From Sanguinoderma infundibulare (taxonomy: Eukaryota; Basidiomycota; Agaricomycetes; Polyporales; Polyporaceae), in contig JAVLRN010000010.1 of the NCBI GenBank assembly GCA_032821775.1, positions 2,542,001 to 2,606,000 on the forward strand: DNA of 64,000 nt, given 5' to 3'. Both the position numbers and the translations under genes were made by a program. Position 1 is the stretch's first letter, and each line of letters opens with the position of its first letter. This document shows positions 12,176 to 23,602 of this stretch, piece by piece. Below the pieces are notes generated by a model. That model was not told the origin of the DNA and searched no databases. It worked only from the letters and a program-made list of their open reading frames with translations.

Positions 12176-13097
12176 GGTGGGTACTGTGCCAGGGACTAGA
12201 GGCTCTGGGCCGGTGCTATGAGGACGTCGGTACGGGCTGCCAGGCTCGAGGAGACAATTGAAGTCGACGCGGAGCAAAGGCGGTGGACGTCTGATGTCAG
12301 AACCGGGGCAGAACCCAAGCAGGACACAGAAGAGGAAGAGAGGCCGCGTGACCGAGCTGGTCCTGGCAACTGTCGCAGCTGTTCATCCCTCGCAAGCAGA
12401 AAAAAGAGTCTACGAGCATAGATTTCGAAAACGCACAAGTTTATGGCTGGCTGACGGTGCACAACGAGGCTCGGGGGGCCGCGAAGGATGTAGGTCGGAC
12501 GGAAGTCTGGAGACAAGCGACGAGGTGCGCACGATGGGACGGAAGTAGAATAGACGCCCGTTCCTGGGACCTGCAGCCGGCCCTAAAGTGACGGGATTAG
12601 GCCGGCATCGCCAGCGCTCTGAGCCTCCGAGTGCTCCTCGTCCCGTCGCAACTCCAGGAAAAGGCTTCCAAATCCTCGGAACCGCAATGTCGTGGAATTA
12701 CTAGCTTGTCTGGGCTTCAGGTGTCGAATTGGGTGAGTCGGACATGTTTTGGTATGTTCTTACTTACCCTCCATACACCCGCTAAATCAATGTCTGGTCC
12801 AATCTTGATGATTTTCTATGTACTCAGTGATGTAGGTTCGCTTGACACAGCATGTTCGATCATAGGCCTGCAAAGGCATGGTCCTGCAGCACACAACAAC
12901 TTCCGGCTGCTCTGCCAACATATCTAAGTACCTTCCCCGTTGGCCCAACAACGTGGTCCTGGCCTCGCCCAGCCGCGCAGACTGCGATCAATCTCAGCAC
13001 CAGATCGCCACTGCCCCTGGTTGCGAACGCTCGTGCTTCGCACTCAGATTCGCACGCGATCCCTCAAGGACCTTTTGACTCCCTTTGAGCGGTGGAC
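12176..13097. other. Divergent intergenic region
   Basis: Lies between the start of the CE16 gene and the first small secreted gene. From about 12930 it matches 14595-14850, the promoter of the second secreted gene. Nothing else recognised. Confidence 0.5.
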
Positions 13098-13105
13098 TAT
13101 ATATA
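13098..13105 (+). promoter_or_regulatory. TATA box of secreted Kre9-like gene 1
   Basis: TATATATA about 100 nt before the ATG, at the same place as in the tandem copy. Confidence 0.65.
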
Positions 13106-13197
13106 CACCCCGGCAGGCGCAAGCCAGCGCACTCGCTCGTCGACGCCCGGCCTTTGTCTCTGCTTGCTTCCATCGTCGCTGTCGCCCTAAAACTGCA

Positions 13198-14001
13198 ATG
13201 AAGGCCATCCGGTCGTTCTGCGTGCTTGCGGGCCTCGTGGCAGCCACCCTCGCCCAGAGCCAACTCACCGTCGACCAGCCGTACGTTCACATGCCGTGTC
13301 GTTCACAGCCGGAATGATCAGCCTGACCTTGACGTCATTTCTACAGCGCCGATCAGACGCAGTGTGCGACCACCGTGATTACCTGGGAGAACGGCGTCGG
13401 TGAGCACCTAATCGCGCTTCGGGCCAAACGTATTGCTTATTCAGTGCTCCCAACGTCTCTGTAGGTCCATACGGTCTTGTATGTTGGCTCACCACGGAGT
13501 GCTGCTCTGGCTGATCAAAGATTTTCATCCCGGATCTTGTTCTTTATTCCTAGCTGTAAGTCCCGTAACCTCATTCTCCTGCCGCATTCCCTTCCACTCG
13601 ACTCACTCGACTCGCTTTCTCTTTCCACCTGGCAGCGTTTACATTTCCAACAACAACGGAACGTCCACGCCAGTGGTAAACCAGGGAACCATCGTAGGGA
13701 ACTCCTTCTCCCCTTTCCTCAACGATGCTCCGGCCGGTACGTCACCCTTCGCCGCGTCCTACCCTGTTCCTGACTCCCGCACGCCCGCACGATGTAACGT
13801 CGCTTCTCGTGTAGGACACGCCGTCCAAATCCAAGTCACGGAGAACAGCGGCCGCAACGCGTTGGCGCAGTACACAATCCTGCCCAGCTGTACGTCCACG
13901 GCCAACCTCTTCTTGTTTTGCACGCACAACGTGCTCACAGTGCGGCGCGTCGCCTCCCAGCCAATACTAGCTGCTTACCCGGGGTCGATGACTCAAGTTG
14001 A
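13198..14001 (+). CDS. Small secreted Kre9/Knh1-like domain protein 1
   Basis: Seven exons: 13198-13280, 13347-13399, 13465-13478, 13554-13555, 13636-13736, 13815-13889 and 13961-14001, giving 369 nt and 122 residues. The signal peptide is MKAIRSFCVLAGLVAATLAQ. The mature part is one beta-sandwich-like domain: TQCATTVITWENG, GPYG, VVNQGTIVGNSFSPFLNDAPAG, VQIQVTENSGRNAL, and a final SSNTSC that would pair with the first Cys. The family resembles yeast Kre9/Knh1-type N-terminal domains linked to wall beta-glucan. There is no anchor, so it is probably secreted. Frame closure needs a 2-nt exon (CT, 13554-13555), also present in the tandem copy. Confidence 0.8.
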
Positions 14002-14749
14002 ACCTGTATGTCTTGACGGGTCTCATGGCGGAGATGTGTATGACTTTCCTATGTACCAGTACGAGCTCCGCTCGCGTGAACGTCTATTGGCAGTTGTTGT
14101 TACTCCATCCCTGCTCGCACAACGCCGATCGATACCACAGCCAACAAGAGCTGCTTGCTTTGAGGTGCGTGTACCGTACATAGATGCTATGCGGACCATC
14201 CAGCATTCTATTTCGCACGATCGACTCGGAGCCCTGGCCCACGCTCCAAAATTCAACGGGGAAGCTCGGTGGACGGACATTCCACTATTCGAAGTAAGTC
14301 CTCACACTAAATAATCCCTAAGTACTCATCCAACTTGATCCTCGCGTCGCGCTGTGCTTCCAGCCTCTTCAATCATACACACCTTCGGTCTCGGTCTCAC
14401 GGTCATGTTTCGTATCTCTTTACCCTCTGCGTGAGGCACACGTCGACTTAACCATCGTCTGGTCTATTCCCCATGATTTTATAGGGACTCGACATACTTA
14501 CGAGTTACACATCATGAAGTGCCAAACACATGGTCGTCGGATCTCTTCCTAACATCCACACAATAACTTCCGCCCAGGCTTCGCCAGCACAAGTACCGCG
14601 GCGGCTCGTCCATCATGGTCCTGCCTCCGCCCAGCGTGGCAGACTGCGATCAAACAGCGCTCGCAGTATCGCCGCAGCCCCTGGCCACGGATCCTCGCGC
14701 TTCGCATTCGAATTCGCACACGGTCTCATCAACCGTTTCGGCAGATGAG
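14002..14749. other. Spacer between the two small secreted genes
   Basis: Contains the 3' flank of gene 1 and, from about 14595, the duplicated promoter of gene 2. No further gene recognised. Confidence 0.5.
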
Positions 14750-14757
14750 TATATATA
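14750..14757 (+). promoter_or_regulatory. TATA box of secreted Kre9-like gene 2
   Basis: TATATATA about 100 nt upstream of the ATG, in sequence duplicated from gene 1. Confidence 0.65.
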
Positions 14758-14852
14758 CCAGGCGTGGCAAGTGGAGGCAAGCCGCACACTCCCGGCATTC
14801 GTCTCTCTGCTCGCTTCGCATAGTCCCTCTCGCCTACCGCACGAAAACGTCA

Positions 14853-15641
14853 ATGAAGGCCATCCAGTCGCTCGGGGTGCTCGCCGCTCTCGTGGCAGCG
14901 ACCGTCGCCCAAGACTTCACCGTGAACACGCCGTGCGTTCGCATGCCGTGTCTTCCTTGGAGCTGCTGACGTTGAGATCATTTCTCTCAGGGCGGACCAG
15001 ACGCAGTGCGCGACGACCGAAATCACCTGGGAGAACGGCACAGGTGAGCACTTAAATCGCACTTCGGACCAGACACGTTGATTCTAATTCAGCACTGTCG
15101 ATATCTCTGCAGGTCCATACCAAGTTGTACGTTAACCCATTGCTGCTCCAGCTGGGAACCGGCTAATAACGCACTCCTCTTCGGACTCGGACCCCATTCT
15201 TGATCCCTAGCTGTAAGTTTTGCCGGCTGACGACCTTCTCCTACACTGCTCACGAGCCCCGTATTCCTCTTTCATCCAACAGCGCCTGGATTGGCGAGAA
15301 CGGCGCATCAATGGTTCCCGTGGTCGTCCAGGGCGGCATCGCAGGGACCTCCTTCTCTCCTTTCGTCAACGACGCTCCCGCCGGTACGTCCCGTCTCCCT
15401 CACCCTTTCTCAATTTCTTGCACTCTCGCGATCTAAAGGCTCCTCGTCCTATAGGATACGTGGTACAAATCCAAGTCACGGAGAACAACGGCCACAACGC
15501 GCTCACGCAGTACACGATCTTGCCCAGCTGTACGTCCCCCACACTTCCCCCCTGTTTTCGCACGTGCGCTCACGAGGTGCCGTGTCTTCGTTTTGTGCAG
15601 CCGACACCAGCTGCTTGCCTGGGGTCGCCAGCTTGGGGTGA
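14853..15641 (+). CDS. Small secreted Kre9/Knh1-like domain protein 2
   Basis: Seven exons: 14853-14932, 14991-15043, 15113-15126, 15211-15212, 15283-15383, 15455-15529 and 15601-15641, giving 366 nt and 121 residues. The signal peptide is MKAIQSLGVLAALVAATVAQ. Mature sequence: TQCATTEITWENGTGPYQV, WIGENGASMVPVVVQGGIAG, YVVQIQVTENNGHNAL, YTILPSSDTSC. Organisation is identical to gene 1, including the 2-nt CT exon between CCCTAG and GTAAGT. Its domain resembles the outer domains of membrane proteins E, L and M in this window (QC...W.GG.PPF), so it may be a soluble member of the same fold family. Confidence 0.85.
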
Positions 15642-16192
15642 ACCTGTATGTTGTATGTTTATGTCATGACGGGTTCGAGCACCGCTCTGTCGTGGCGGAG
15701 ACGGCTATGTCGCGGACACTTTTCCTGTACGAGTGCGAGCGTGAGCGTCGATTGGATTTAGCATCCTTTGTAATTCAATTGTCACCCAGCCGAGTCGAAA
15801 GTAAGCCCAGAAATACTACGCCTACGCTCCGATCCACGTCAATTGTGACCCCCGCGGACTGAACCTGTATGGATTGATGCGTGCCGCGCTCCGTCTTGCA
15901 TGTCTTCCCATGCTGACGTGAAAAGGACACGCCGGACGACGAGATCTGTCCAGTTGTACCTACTCCGTCCGTATTGCAGCCGAAGTCCCGTAACGTTCAA
16001 AGCGGGATGCGATTCGCCTCGCCGTATTGATGCCGATGGGTGCGCAAACCGCGTCGTTCCTGGCTTTGTGATCACCGGTCTCGGATTCCTCCGCAATGTC
16101 ATTTTCCGAACTGATAGAGTGGTCAGCATTCAGTGCTGGGTCAGCGCAGGTCGCCGTGGACCGCACGAAGCAGTGGCTTAGATATGTTCAGA

Positions 16193-16200
16193 TATAAAAG
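16193..16200 (+). promoter_or_regulatory. TATA box of the NmrA-type gene, left copy
   Basis: TATAAAAG 80 nt before the ATG; conserved in the inverted copy at 29934-29927. Confidence 0.6.
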
Positions 16201-16279
16201 GTCTGCACGACGGCGGAATCATCAGCAGCAGCTTACCAATTGTCACATCCAGAACACCAAATCTAGCTATCTGGTATCA

Positions 16280-17417
16280 ATGGCCTCCTCGACCGACAAC
16301 GTCAAAGCTACTGCAGTTATCCTTGGCGGGACTGGTGATATAGGTGAGGGTCACACGAGATCGCTTCAGTGCCACACTTCTGCGTAGTCCTTACTCGACT
16401 ATAGGTCTCCGCATTAGCAAGGTCTTCCTGACGGAGTACCGGTCCACCTTTCCCACCGTCCGCATCACAACCCGCAACCCCAACTCACCCAAGGCCCTGG
16501 AACTTGCGAAGCTGGGCGCGGAACTGCATTCTTTTAATGAGCCCATCGATGACGTTCTCTCGGGGATCGACGTAGTGGTCAGCGCGCTCCCGACGGAGAT
16601 GCCTGAGGATTACAAGAGGCAGCTCACTGAGGCGGTCGTCCGTCAAAACACCAAGGTCTACTTCCTGAGCGAGTTCGGACTGTGAGTGTCCAAGCGCGAT
16701 TCCCCTCGTGTGCAGGAGACTTATCATGAGGTGCAACAGCGACTACCGTACGAACGACTTCCCGGGGTACGAGCACTGCGAGTGGGTCGCGAAGCGCGAG
16801 TTCACCGCCGTGACTCGCGCCGCGGTGCGAGGCAAGACGACGAAGGTCATCGAGCTCAGTACGGGCATGTGGCAAGGCTGGACCGCCGCGCCGCGTCGTA
16901 CGTCCTTTCTCCTCTCCATCGCCCTGTGGATCACAACGCTGAACTTGATTATTGCAGTCGGTATCGACCTCGAGAAGAACGTCTTCTCCCCGCTCGGCCC
17001 CGGGACACTCCGCTTCGCGACAACCGCAGAGTGGGATATCGCGCGGTCGGTCGCGCGGCTCGCCATCCTCGCGCTCGATCCCGCGACCGCAGCGACGGTC
17101 CCGGACATTCTCCGCATCGCGGGGCACAACGTCAGCTACGAGGAGATCAGGGACATCGCGGCGCGCGTGCGGGGCGTGCCGAAGGGCGAGATCCGGAGCG
17201 AGGACCTGCGGGCGTTCAAGGAGGAGTTGGGCAAGAACCCGACGACGAACGTCATGGACTACATTCGGTGAGTTACTGGAAATGTCCAGACTCCGAGGAG
17301 TGGATGAGGATATCGATGAGGATGAGGCTGACGAACGCGGCTTGTGTCAGGGTTTGCATCGGGGAGAACAAGGTCGACCTTACGGAGAACGCGAACGAGC
17401 TTGTGAATTCTGGTTAG
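16280..17417 (+). CDS. NmrA/isoflavone-reductase-like NAD(P)-binding protein, left copy, C-terminally truncated
   Basis: Exons 16280-16343, 16405-16681, 16740-16897, 16958-17267 and 17351-17417 give 291 residues. A Rossmann dinucleotide motif (VILGGTGDIGLRISKVFL) comes first, then the strand VVSALPTEM and YFLSEFGLDYRTNDF, as in NmrA-like and isoflavone-reductase-like proteins. These bind NAD(P)H as reductases or redox sensors; the substrate is unknown. Compared with the inverted copy (28661-29847), codon CAG after LVNSG is TAG (17415-17417), a C-to-T change that removes the last 16 residues ending in WRTLEDQLRSA. The fold core is intact, so activity is possible but uncertain. Confidence 0.85.
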
Positions 17418-17629
17418 TGTTACTGGAAGCGGAGCACTCTAGAGGACCAGTTGCGGAGCGCATGAGGGTGAAGCATGAGGGTGCAATTGAATCCACACCG
17501 ACACATTCGTGTAGTGGTGGACGCTTGCCCTCTTGCCACGGGGTCCAACTGCTAGTGGGTCGTAAGGAGAATGGCGCTTGAGCATTGTGTTGCGTCTACA
17601 GAAGTAGTGTTATATTGGTTCCTTTCCGA

Positions 17630-17700
17630 GCATTAATGGGGTGGTGGTAACCTGGGTTGTTGCCATCGACCCGCCGGGGGTTTGATTCCCCGTTAATGCA
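17630..17700 (+). tRNA. tRNA-Gly(GCC), left copy
   Basis: 71 nt without intron. The acceptor GCATTAA pairs with TTAATGC, the D arm is GGGT/ACCT, and the anticodon stem GGTTG/CGACC encloses loop TTGCCAT with anticodon GCC. The T loop is TTTGATT instead of TTCGATT, and the first T-stem pair is G-G, so this copy may be impaired. Confidence 0.7.
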
Positions 17701-17861
17701 CACCTGTGACGTTCATGGGTTTTTTGGCACCTCTTGATCAAACCGTGGTATTGCATGTTTGCTCAGACACCTGCCAATCCTTCAAGGAAGGGAATACAGA
17801 CATGTTGTGAGTGCCAGCCCATCAACCTGCTCTAATTCTGATTGTCTTTGGGCCGGTGTAG

Positions 17862-18206
17862 CAATTGCCTGCCAGATTATCTTTGGGAACACCGGCAGCG
17901 CAATCGGAGGCATCATATTCCACTCTCAGGACACACCTCAATACGTTTTAGGATGTAAGCACAAGTAAACCTCATTATGCAAACTATCCACTGACTAAGT
18001 CTTCATTTATGGTACCAGATGGGGTTGAGATTGAGTTCATCAGTATGGGGTTGGGGTTGATCCCCCTTGTTCTGTACATGTACACTCGCTCGAATGCGGG
18101 CAAGGAAGCTGAGATGCGATGGACAGAAGACAGCGGTGAGAAGCATACACTGGAGAAATTGAAGAGGATGGGGGATAGGGCACCAGATTTCCGATATACG
18201 CTGTGA
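17862..18206 (+). pseudogene. MFS transporter 3' fragment (last two exons)
   Basis: Exons 17862-17954 and 18019-18206 encode the C-terminal end of a Dal5-type transporter: QIIFGNTGSAIGGIIF, YVLGYGVEIEFISMGLGLI, and the family-typical tail GEKHTLEKLKRMGDRAPDF, ending RYTL. The complete gene at 31497-34038 ends almost the same way (RMGDRAPNFRYML). No upstream exons exist here; the fragment starts beside the tRNA and the inverted duplication. A matching 5' half lies beside the other arm at 30370-31130. Confidence 0.85.
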
Positions 18207-18539
18207 ATGGTTTAGTGCACGTGTGGTCAAGTGGTTACGGAAATGTGGCAGTAAACCATTCATTGATATGTGAAAAGAATCCTCACCATGTGGACAGTGG
18301 AAATGCGAATATAATATCAGTAATACAGGAGAAAAATGGTGCCTGATATGATGTCAATGCTCTGTCACATGTGGAAGAAGAGCTAGACATCTTATGCAGT
18401 CTGAGGGTGGCATGGTGGCAAGTTTCTAGAATACACTGGAGGTGAGTCAGTGACCACTGAGAACAGATTGTATGATGAATGTATGGTGGTAGAATGAAGG
18501 GCGTTCTTGAGTCCTTCGGCTTATAACAAAACATCGGGG

Positions 18540-21500
18540 TGTGTGACCGAGAGGGTCGACATAGAATTCACCACCACCAATGGGGAAAGCTGAGAACCAC
18601 CAGCAATCAGCTTTGAAGGTACTGTGGAGGGGATGGTCTCGAACACAACCTGTGATATGGCAAGTGATTCAGGGGCATGCACCTTGATTGCCAAGTTGTG
18701 CAAGTATTGCCATATGTTGAGACTGGAGTGGTCGAGGTCAACAAGTGCTCTCTGTGGCTGTGGAGGGGAGGGAGCAATGTACATCATCATGAATGAGAAC
18801 AGGTACACTGGAAGGACATCTGATTAGTGTTGCAACAGTGTGAGGGAGGCGGTGCAAGTCACTTACATTTTGCGAGCAGGCAATTGAAAAGCATGGCATA
18901 CAGGTGTCTGTAGCCCATGATGTACTGCGAACATTCAAAGGATTAGTATTGTCATATAACACAATCTATGCAGACTCATAGTGATCAGCTCTGCTACGTT
19001 GAAAGGCCTGCAATGATGAAGACGTCAACATATATGGTAGCAGCAAAGATATCTTAGACATATGTGGTTAGCATTCCCATGGTAATGACCAGAACGATTA
19101 CCTTTGTCAGGAAGTCATCATGTTTCCACATCCCAGAGCAAGCCTTGTGCAGGTGATATGCTACAGAGGCCTGTAGAACTCCAGGTTGTGAGGCAATGGA
19201 CCAACTGTAAGTCGAACCAAGAGAGATCTTCAGTCAGTGAGCGAACAACTAGTATTGCACTAGTAAGTACCTGTAAGTCAAACCAAGAGAGACTACAGTA
19301 CCATCAGTACAGTGCCAGTAACCAGTAGGTAATAGTAGGTACTTACTCTTCAGTCAGTGAGCGAATGACTGAAGAGCAAGGGTGCAGAATGCAGTTCTTA
19401 TATACTACAGAGAGGAGTGCATGAGTCAGCAACCATAAGGGTCACCATGTACGATGAGTAAGTCCATGACACGAGTATTGCATCATATCACACCATAGTA
19501 TGGAATGAACCAGTGCTATCTAGAAGAGTCCAGAGTAGTGTAGATTGTCCTAGACGTAGCTGGACAGGTCTGGACAGAGAACAATAGTAAAAGTACAAAG
19601 AAAACCATATATGGTAAGGAAGTACATAGCATGTGACTGTGGCAGTGATACACAGCCCAATGTCTGGAGTGATCCATATCATAAATGTTCTGTCATGCGC
19701 AGTGTATGACTGATCAGTTGGACAGGTACAGGCTGGCAGGAGCCCCAGTTCAGCACCAGAACTGCCTTGGTTCTGAAGAGCCTATCTTTAGGTTCAGAGA
19801 GCTGCCGGGGCGAAGGGAGGATAGGGAGTCAGTCCAGGAAGGACCTGGGGAGGAAGGCAAGAGCTCAAGGCGCAGGATGCATGCCAGGCGCAACACGATC
19901 TAGTGTGGACTCTACATGTACTCTCTATTCATTCACTATACTGCACAGATGATTGGATTCTTGGCACATGACCTGAAAAGGCTGACTAAGGTTCAAGCAT
20001 GATGACTGATACACATTACTGTACACATGCTCAGTCAGCGCAGGTTTTTCCTTTTGTATGATAGGACTTTATTGTCATTTGGGAATGACTATTATACTCT
20101 ATCCTTTTATCCTTTGAGCATTTCCACACTACAGACTTTAACCTATTATTCCTCATACTTAATTGTTTGAGGATAACTTTTATCCTGGCCTATTGTACTT
20201 GAGAATATTCTCAGGTATATAGCACCATGATTGTGCATATTTCATTGTATGGATATGTTATTCCCATGTTGGTTGGTGGACTATTGTTTATTCCTTTATT
20301 GTCCATAGGATTATTTCTCACAGTCTGCATATACTTATTGTCCAAGGACAATGAGCACTTTAACAGTATTGTGCTATTTTTTAGATACAGTATTGTGTCT
20401 ATAGCCTATTGTCCAAACTTAGCACAATAGCACAATAGCCTGTTTATTTATATTTGATTCTAGATAGCCACTAGTATATAAGGACCTCAGTTGGGTCCCT
20501 CCAAAATGACAACTCAGTTTTCCCCAGACTGGTGTCCCACCTCTGACAGGTGCTTCTGGTGCAACTGTGCACAATAGCCTTCCCCCCTGAGAGTTAGAAA
20601 GTCTCTGACAGGCTTGCTCTCTATTATCCCCTTCCATACCCCCACCCTTACCTATCATCCCCCCTACCTCTGATCACTATCACGGACACCTGGAGGAATA
20701 TCTGACCTAAAGTCTGGTCTGATTACTTCAGGTGCATATTATCTAGTAGTACTTTCTATTAGGTAGTTTGTGCATATCTCAGTTCAACAAGGCCGATAGC
20801 ATGCATTCAGTGACAATGGCCAAGCAGAGGGCAGCAATACCATGGGGCTTCATTCATGTTTAAGTTTGACCACTCTGATTGAGGAAAACAAAAGTGCTTA
20901 CTTCAATGTGTAGTATTCCATAGGTGAGGCTACTATTTCCATACCTGGATACCGCAGTGGTCAGCGGATGAGGCTTCGAACGGCGCAGAAGGCTAACAAT
21001 CTAATGGCATAGGCTGTGCAGCAAGGTCAGCGATAAATCACACACAGACCATAAGGATGCTAACCTATACTAGTTCCTGATGGTAGGTGTTCGAACGTAA
21101 ATCACAGTCAGCAGTGCAAGTAGATCCTTTCTGAGAGCCACCGAATACTTACCAGCGGAGGTTATTGTGAAAACAGCCTACCAAACGGAACATCAGGTCT
21201 GAACAATGTAGGGATGAAATTCTGGGGAGATTACTCACTGCTAGTACTGAAAGGGAGGCGCTTCCGCTCACTGATCCGTCTGCGGCCCAAGACGAGTTTC
21301 GCGTTCAATACAATGGAGTGAGCAAGGTACATACAACGCCATAGCCGTATATTCAAAAAACTGCCTTAAATGATCAGATTTCCACTTTCCCCTTGCATGG
21401 AGAAGATGTCACCTGTTGAAAATGAGCACTGCTAAGGCCTGTAGATGGTACTTTCATATGTCAGGATTCATTGAAAGGGAGAATATAAACATACCAGGAA

Positions 21501-22087
21501 GATGACTTCTGTCTGAACGACAACCACCGTTAAAAATGTACACGTCAGTGTACTGCGTGGCTTACTGGTCCACTCCTAGTAATTGAGGATCGTTAATTAG
21601 TACCGTATGACAATAATACCGCACGAACGATAGAGCTACGTACCATGGAAGCAACGTCAAGGGAGCTGTGGGATCTCCAAAGTGGATTATCAGGTAATAG
21701 TACCCGACGTGGATCATAAGGACTTGATTGAATGTGTCGATGAGCCTTCATTTGGTGTACACGGTCAGCGCACTTGTCGCTCTCAAGTGGCTGGCGTGGC
21801 TTACATCATTATAGCGACCTGGAAAGTGTGAGCTAATGGTGGAAACAATGAAGATTTTATCGTACCCCGTAGCGAAGCAGCCGATCTTCGTTCGATCGCT
21901 TGGAGCGAAAGTACGAGAACGTCTGCATGCAGGTTGCGCCGTATATCCTGCAGTGAAGAAGAGTCAAGAACACGATCGGCCGGTGAACTTTCACAAAGCA
22001 GGCTCACATTGATGATATACTGACTGCGAAGAAGACTACCCCGAAGGTGTCACCAATGTTGAGGTCGGATGGGGCTGCAGTCGCCAT
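18540..22087 (-). pseudogene. DUF6534-type seven-helix membrane protein, split by a non-coding insertion
   Basis: 5' exons at about 22087-21500 give a typical start: MATAAPSDLNIGDTFGVVFF, then IYGATCMQTFSYFRSKRS, then LIDTFNQVLMIHVGYYYLI, HFGDP and TFLTVVVVQTEVIFL, each flanked by GT-AG introns. The 3' exons at about 19250-18540 give YHLHKACSGMWKHDD, VIVLVITMGMLTT, YIMGYRHLYAMLFNCLLAK, and a cytoplasmic tail ending HPDVLL. Together these match the order in DUF6534 proteins, multi-helix membrane proteins of unknown function abundant in Agaricomycetes. Some 2 kb of AT-rich sequence without coding signal separates the halves, where only one or two exons are expected. Confidence 0.55.
19310..20890. 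other. AT-rich insertion with short direct repeats
   Basis: Base composition is markedly more AT-rich than the flanks. CAGTCAGTGAGCGAA occurs at 19234 and 19353, AAGTC[GA]AACCAAGAGAG twice at 19200-19290, and TATTGTCC several times at 20050-20410. TATA-like stretches occur near 19398 and 20475. No pol, gag or transposase was found. It may be a decayed LTR-type element, but termini were not defined. Confidence 0.4.
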
Positions 22088-23602
22088 GGGTTGGATAAGA
22101 GATGAGAGAAACACCCAAAGCCAAGGTACCAGCGGTGCGTCTTATACTACGACCTGCATGAACTTGGCTTCACGAGCTTGCCGTCAATATAGCTACGATC
22201 CGGCCCCAAAGCAATACCCCGTGGCGAACGGAATTCAATGCACTGGCTTGAAAATGAGCGGGACGAACAAGGTACTGTCAGAAAAGCCTCCGCCGGGACG
22301 TTGTGGCACTGACAAACTCACGAGCGCTACAACAGGTTTCGATCAAGAAGCAGGCGGACTAGAAGCCTAAGGCTCAGCGAATGGCGCTCTTGAGGTCCGG
22401 CGGTTTCAGGCCTTTCCCGGAGACCTTAAATGACCCGATGGGACACCAGCATCCGAGAGGTCTCGAAACACGGACCGGAGCTGGATGGTTGGCATCGCAG
22501 AAGCGTTCCTTGTGTTATTCATATCTGTGCGGTCAATTGCCAGCGTACACATATAGTAAAGACATGACCACACACCAGTAAAAGTTTGGCTTCAAGCCTT
22601 CCTTCCGGAGGCATGGAAGCTGGCGGCATTGACCACTCCCATGATGGAGCATCTGGCCTGGCAGTTTGAACCATGATGACAACTAAGCGGCGGCGTACAG
22701 CCGGGAGGCAACCCCACGTGGAACCCGAAGATTCCGTCTCGCGGAGTGTCAAAGTTGACAGCATCATGGATCGTCTTCCAGTAAATGCAGTTAATATAAG
22801 CGGTGGGAGCCCACGGCGAATGTTTACAGCCGACACCCCGATGTTATACTCATCGCCGAGGTCAAGACGCAGATGGGGAAGGCTCCCGGGGCAGAACGGT
22901 AACTTGTAGAACCCGCAACCGATTCGATAGCTTGAGAGACGAGTCGTATGCCTACAGGAGAAATTTTCAGCACGACTCATGCAACCGTTGAAGCGCCGTC
23001 CAAATGACGCATGGGGAAAGTGAGCTTTGGTGGGCATGAGGCACCCTCGCCACTGGCAGGGAAACTCGGATACGACTCAGGTAATCACGAGTACTTACTG
23101 TGCACCCGACTCCTGATCGGACCCCCGCTGTGGGTTTTAAATGTTTAGAATAGGCCAGGTGGATCCTGTCAGAACGGATACGACTGTTAGCGAGAGGTTG
23201 GACAAGGTGTGCCGGCGCTGCTGTACCAAGCTGAGTACGCGCCACTGCGACGGAGAAAATCGGATGAATGACCGGATTACGTAACATCACATAACCGAAG
23301 GGGCGCTATGCTGTCTTGCAATGCGGCCATCCATGCTACCTTCACCGCTGCTCGACTCCCGGGATTTTCTCCAGCGTAATGCTTCTTGGACGTCCACTGT
23401 ATTCTTCTCTTGCACAATAAAACGGCCTCTAGTCTGCAAAAACCTGGCCGCCAGCGAGTCCCAACAAGAAACAAAGGCCCAAGAGCACAAGTTAGCCTAC
23501 CAGTGCCAATATCGTCCTACTATATTCCGCGTGAGTGACTATATGTTGAATCCGAATATACTTTTTACGAGGCCTACATTCAAGGAAAATACTCGGTCCC
23601 TA
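22088..23602. other. Gene-poor region
   Basis: Several open frames on the minus strand (22519-23290) do not resemble a known family and have no convincing spliced continuation. Possibly degenerate. Confidence 0.4.

Larger units (their letters stand above)
12930..15641 (+). repeat. Tandem duplication of the secreted-protein gene with its promoter
   Basis: Unit 1 is about 12930-14001 and unit 2 about 14595-15641. Matching runs include the GACTGCGATCAA region, the TATA box, all exons and intron positions. Introns are diverged but the signals are kept. Confidence 0.8.
15984..17850. repeat. Inverted duplication, left arm (partner 28245-30145)
   Basis: Starts near CCCGTAACGTTCAA and runs through an NmrA-type gene, a tRNA-Gly and a short flank ending near TCTAATTCTGATT. 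Coding parts are almost identical to the partner. The interval 15642-15983 before it holds nothing recognisable. Confidence 0.9.

Noticed and set aside
19310..20890. LTR retrotransposon
   Set aside because: Only short repeats and AT richness; no coding region, no defined long terminal repeats, no primer-binding site seen.
22519..23037. 172-codon minus-strand frame
   Set aside because: No recognisable motif, no consistent spliced extension, and unusual composition; probably non-coding.
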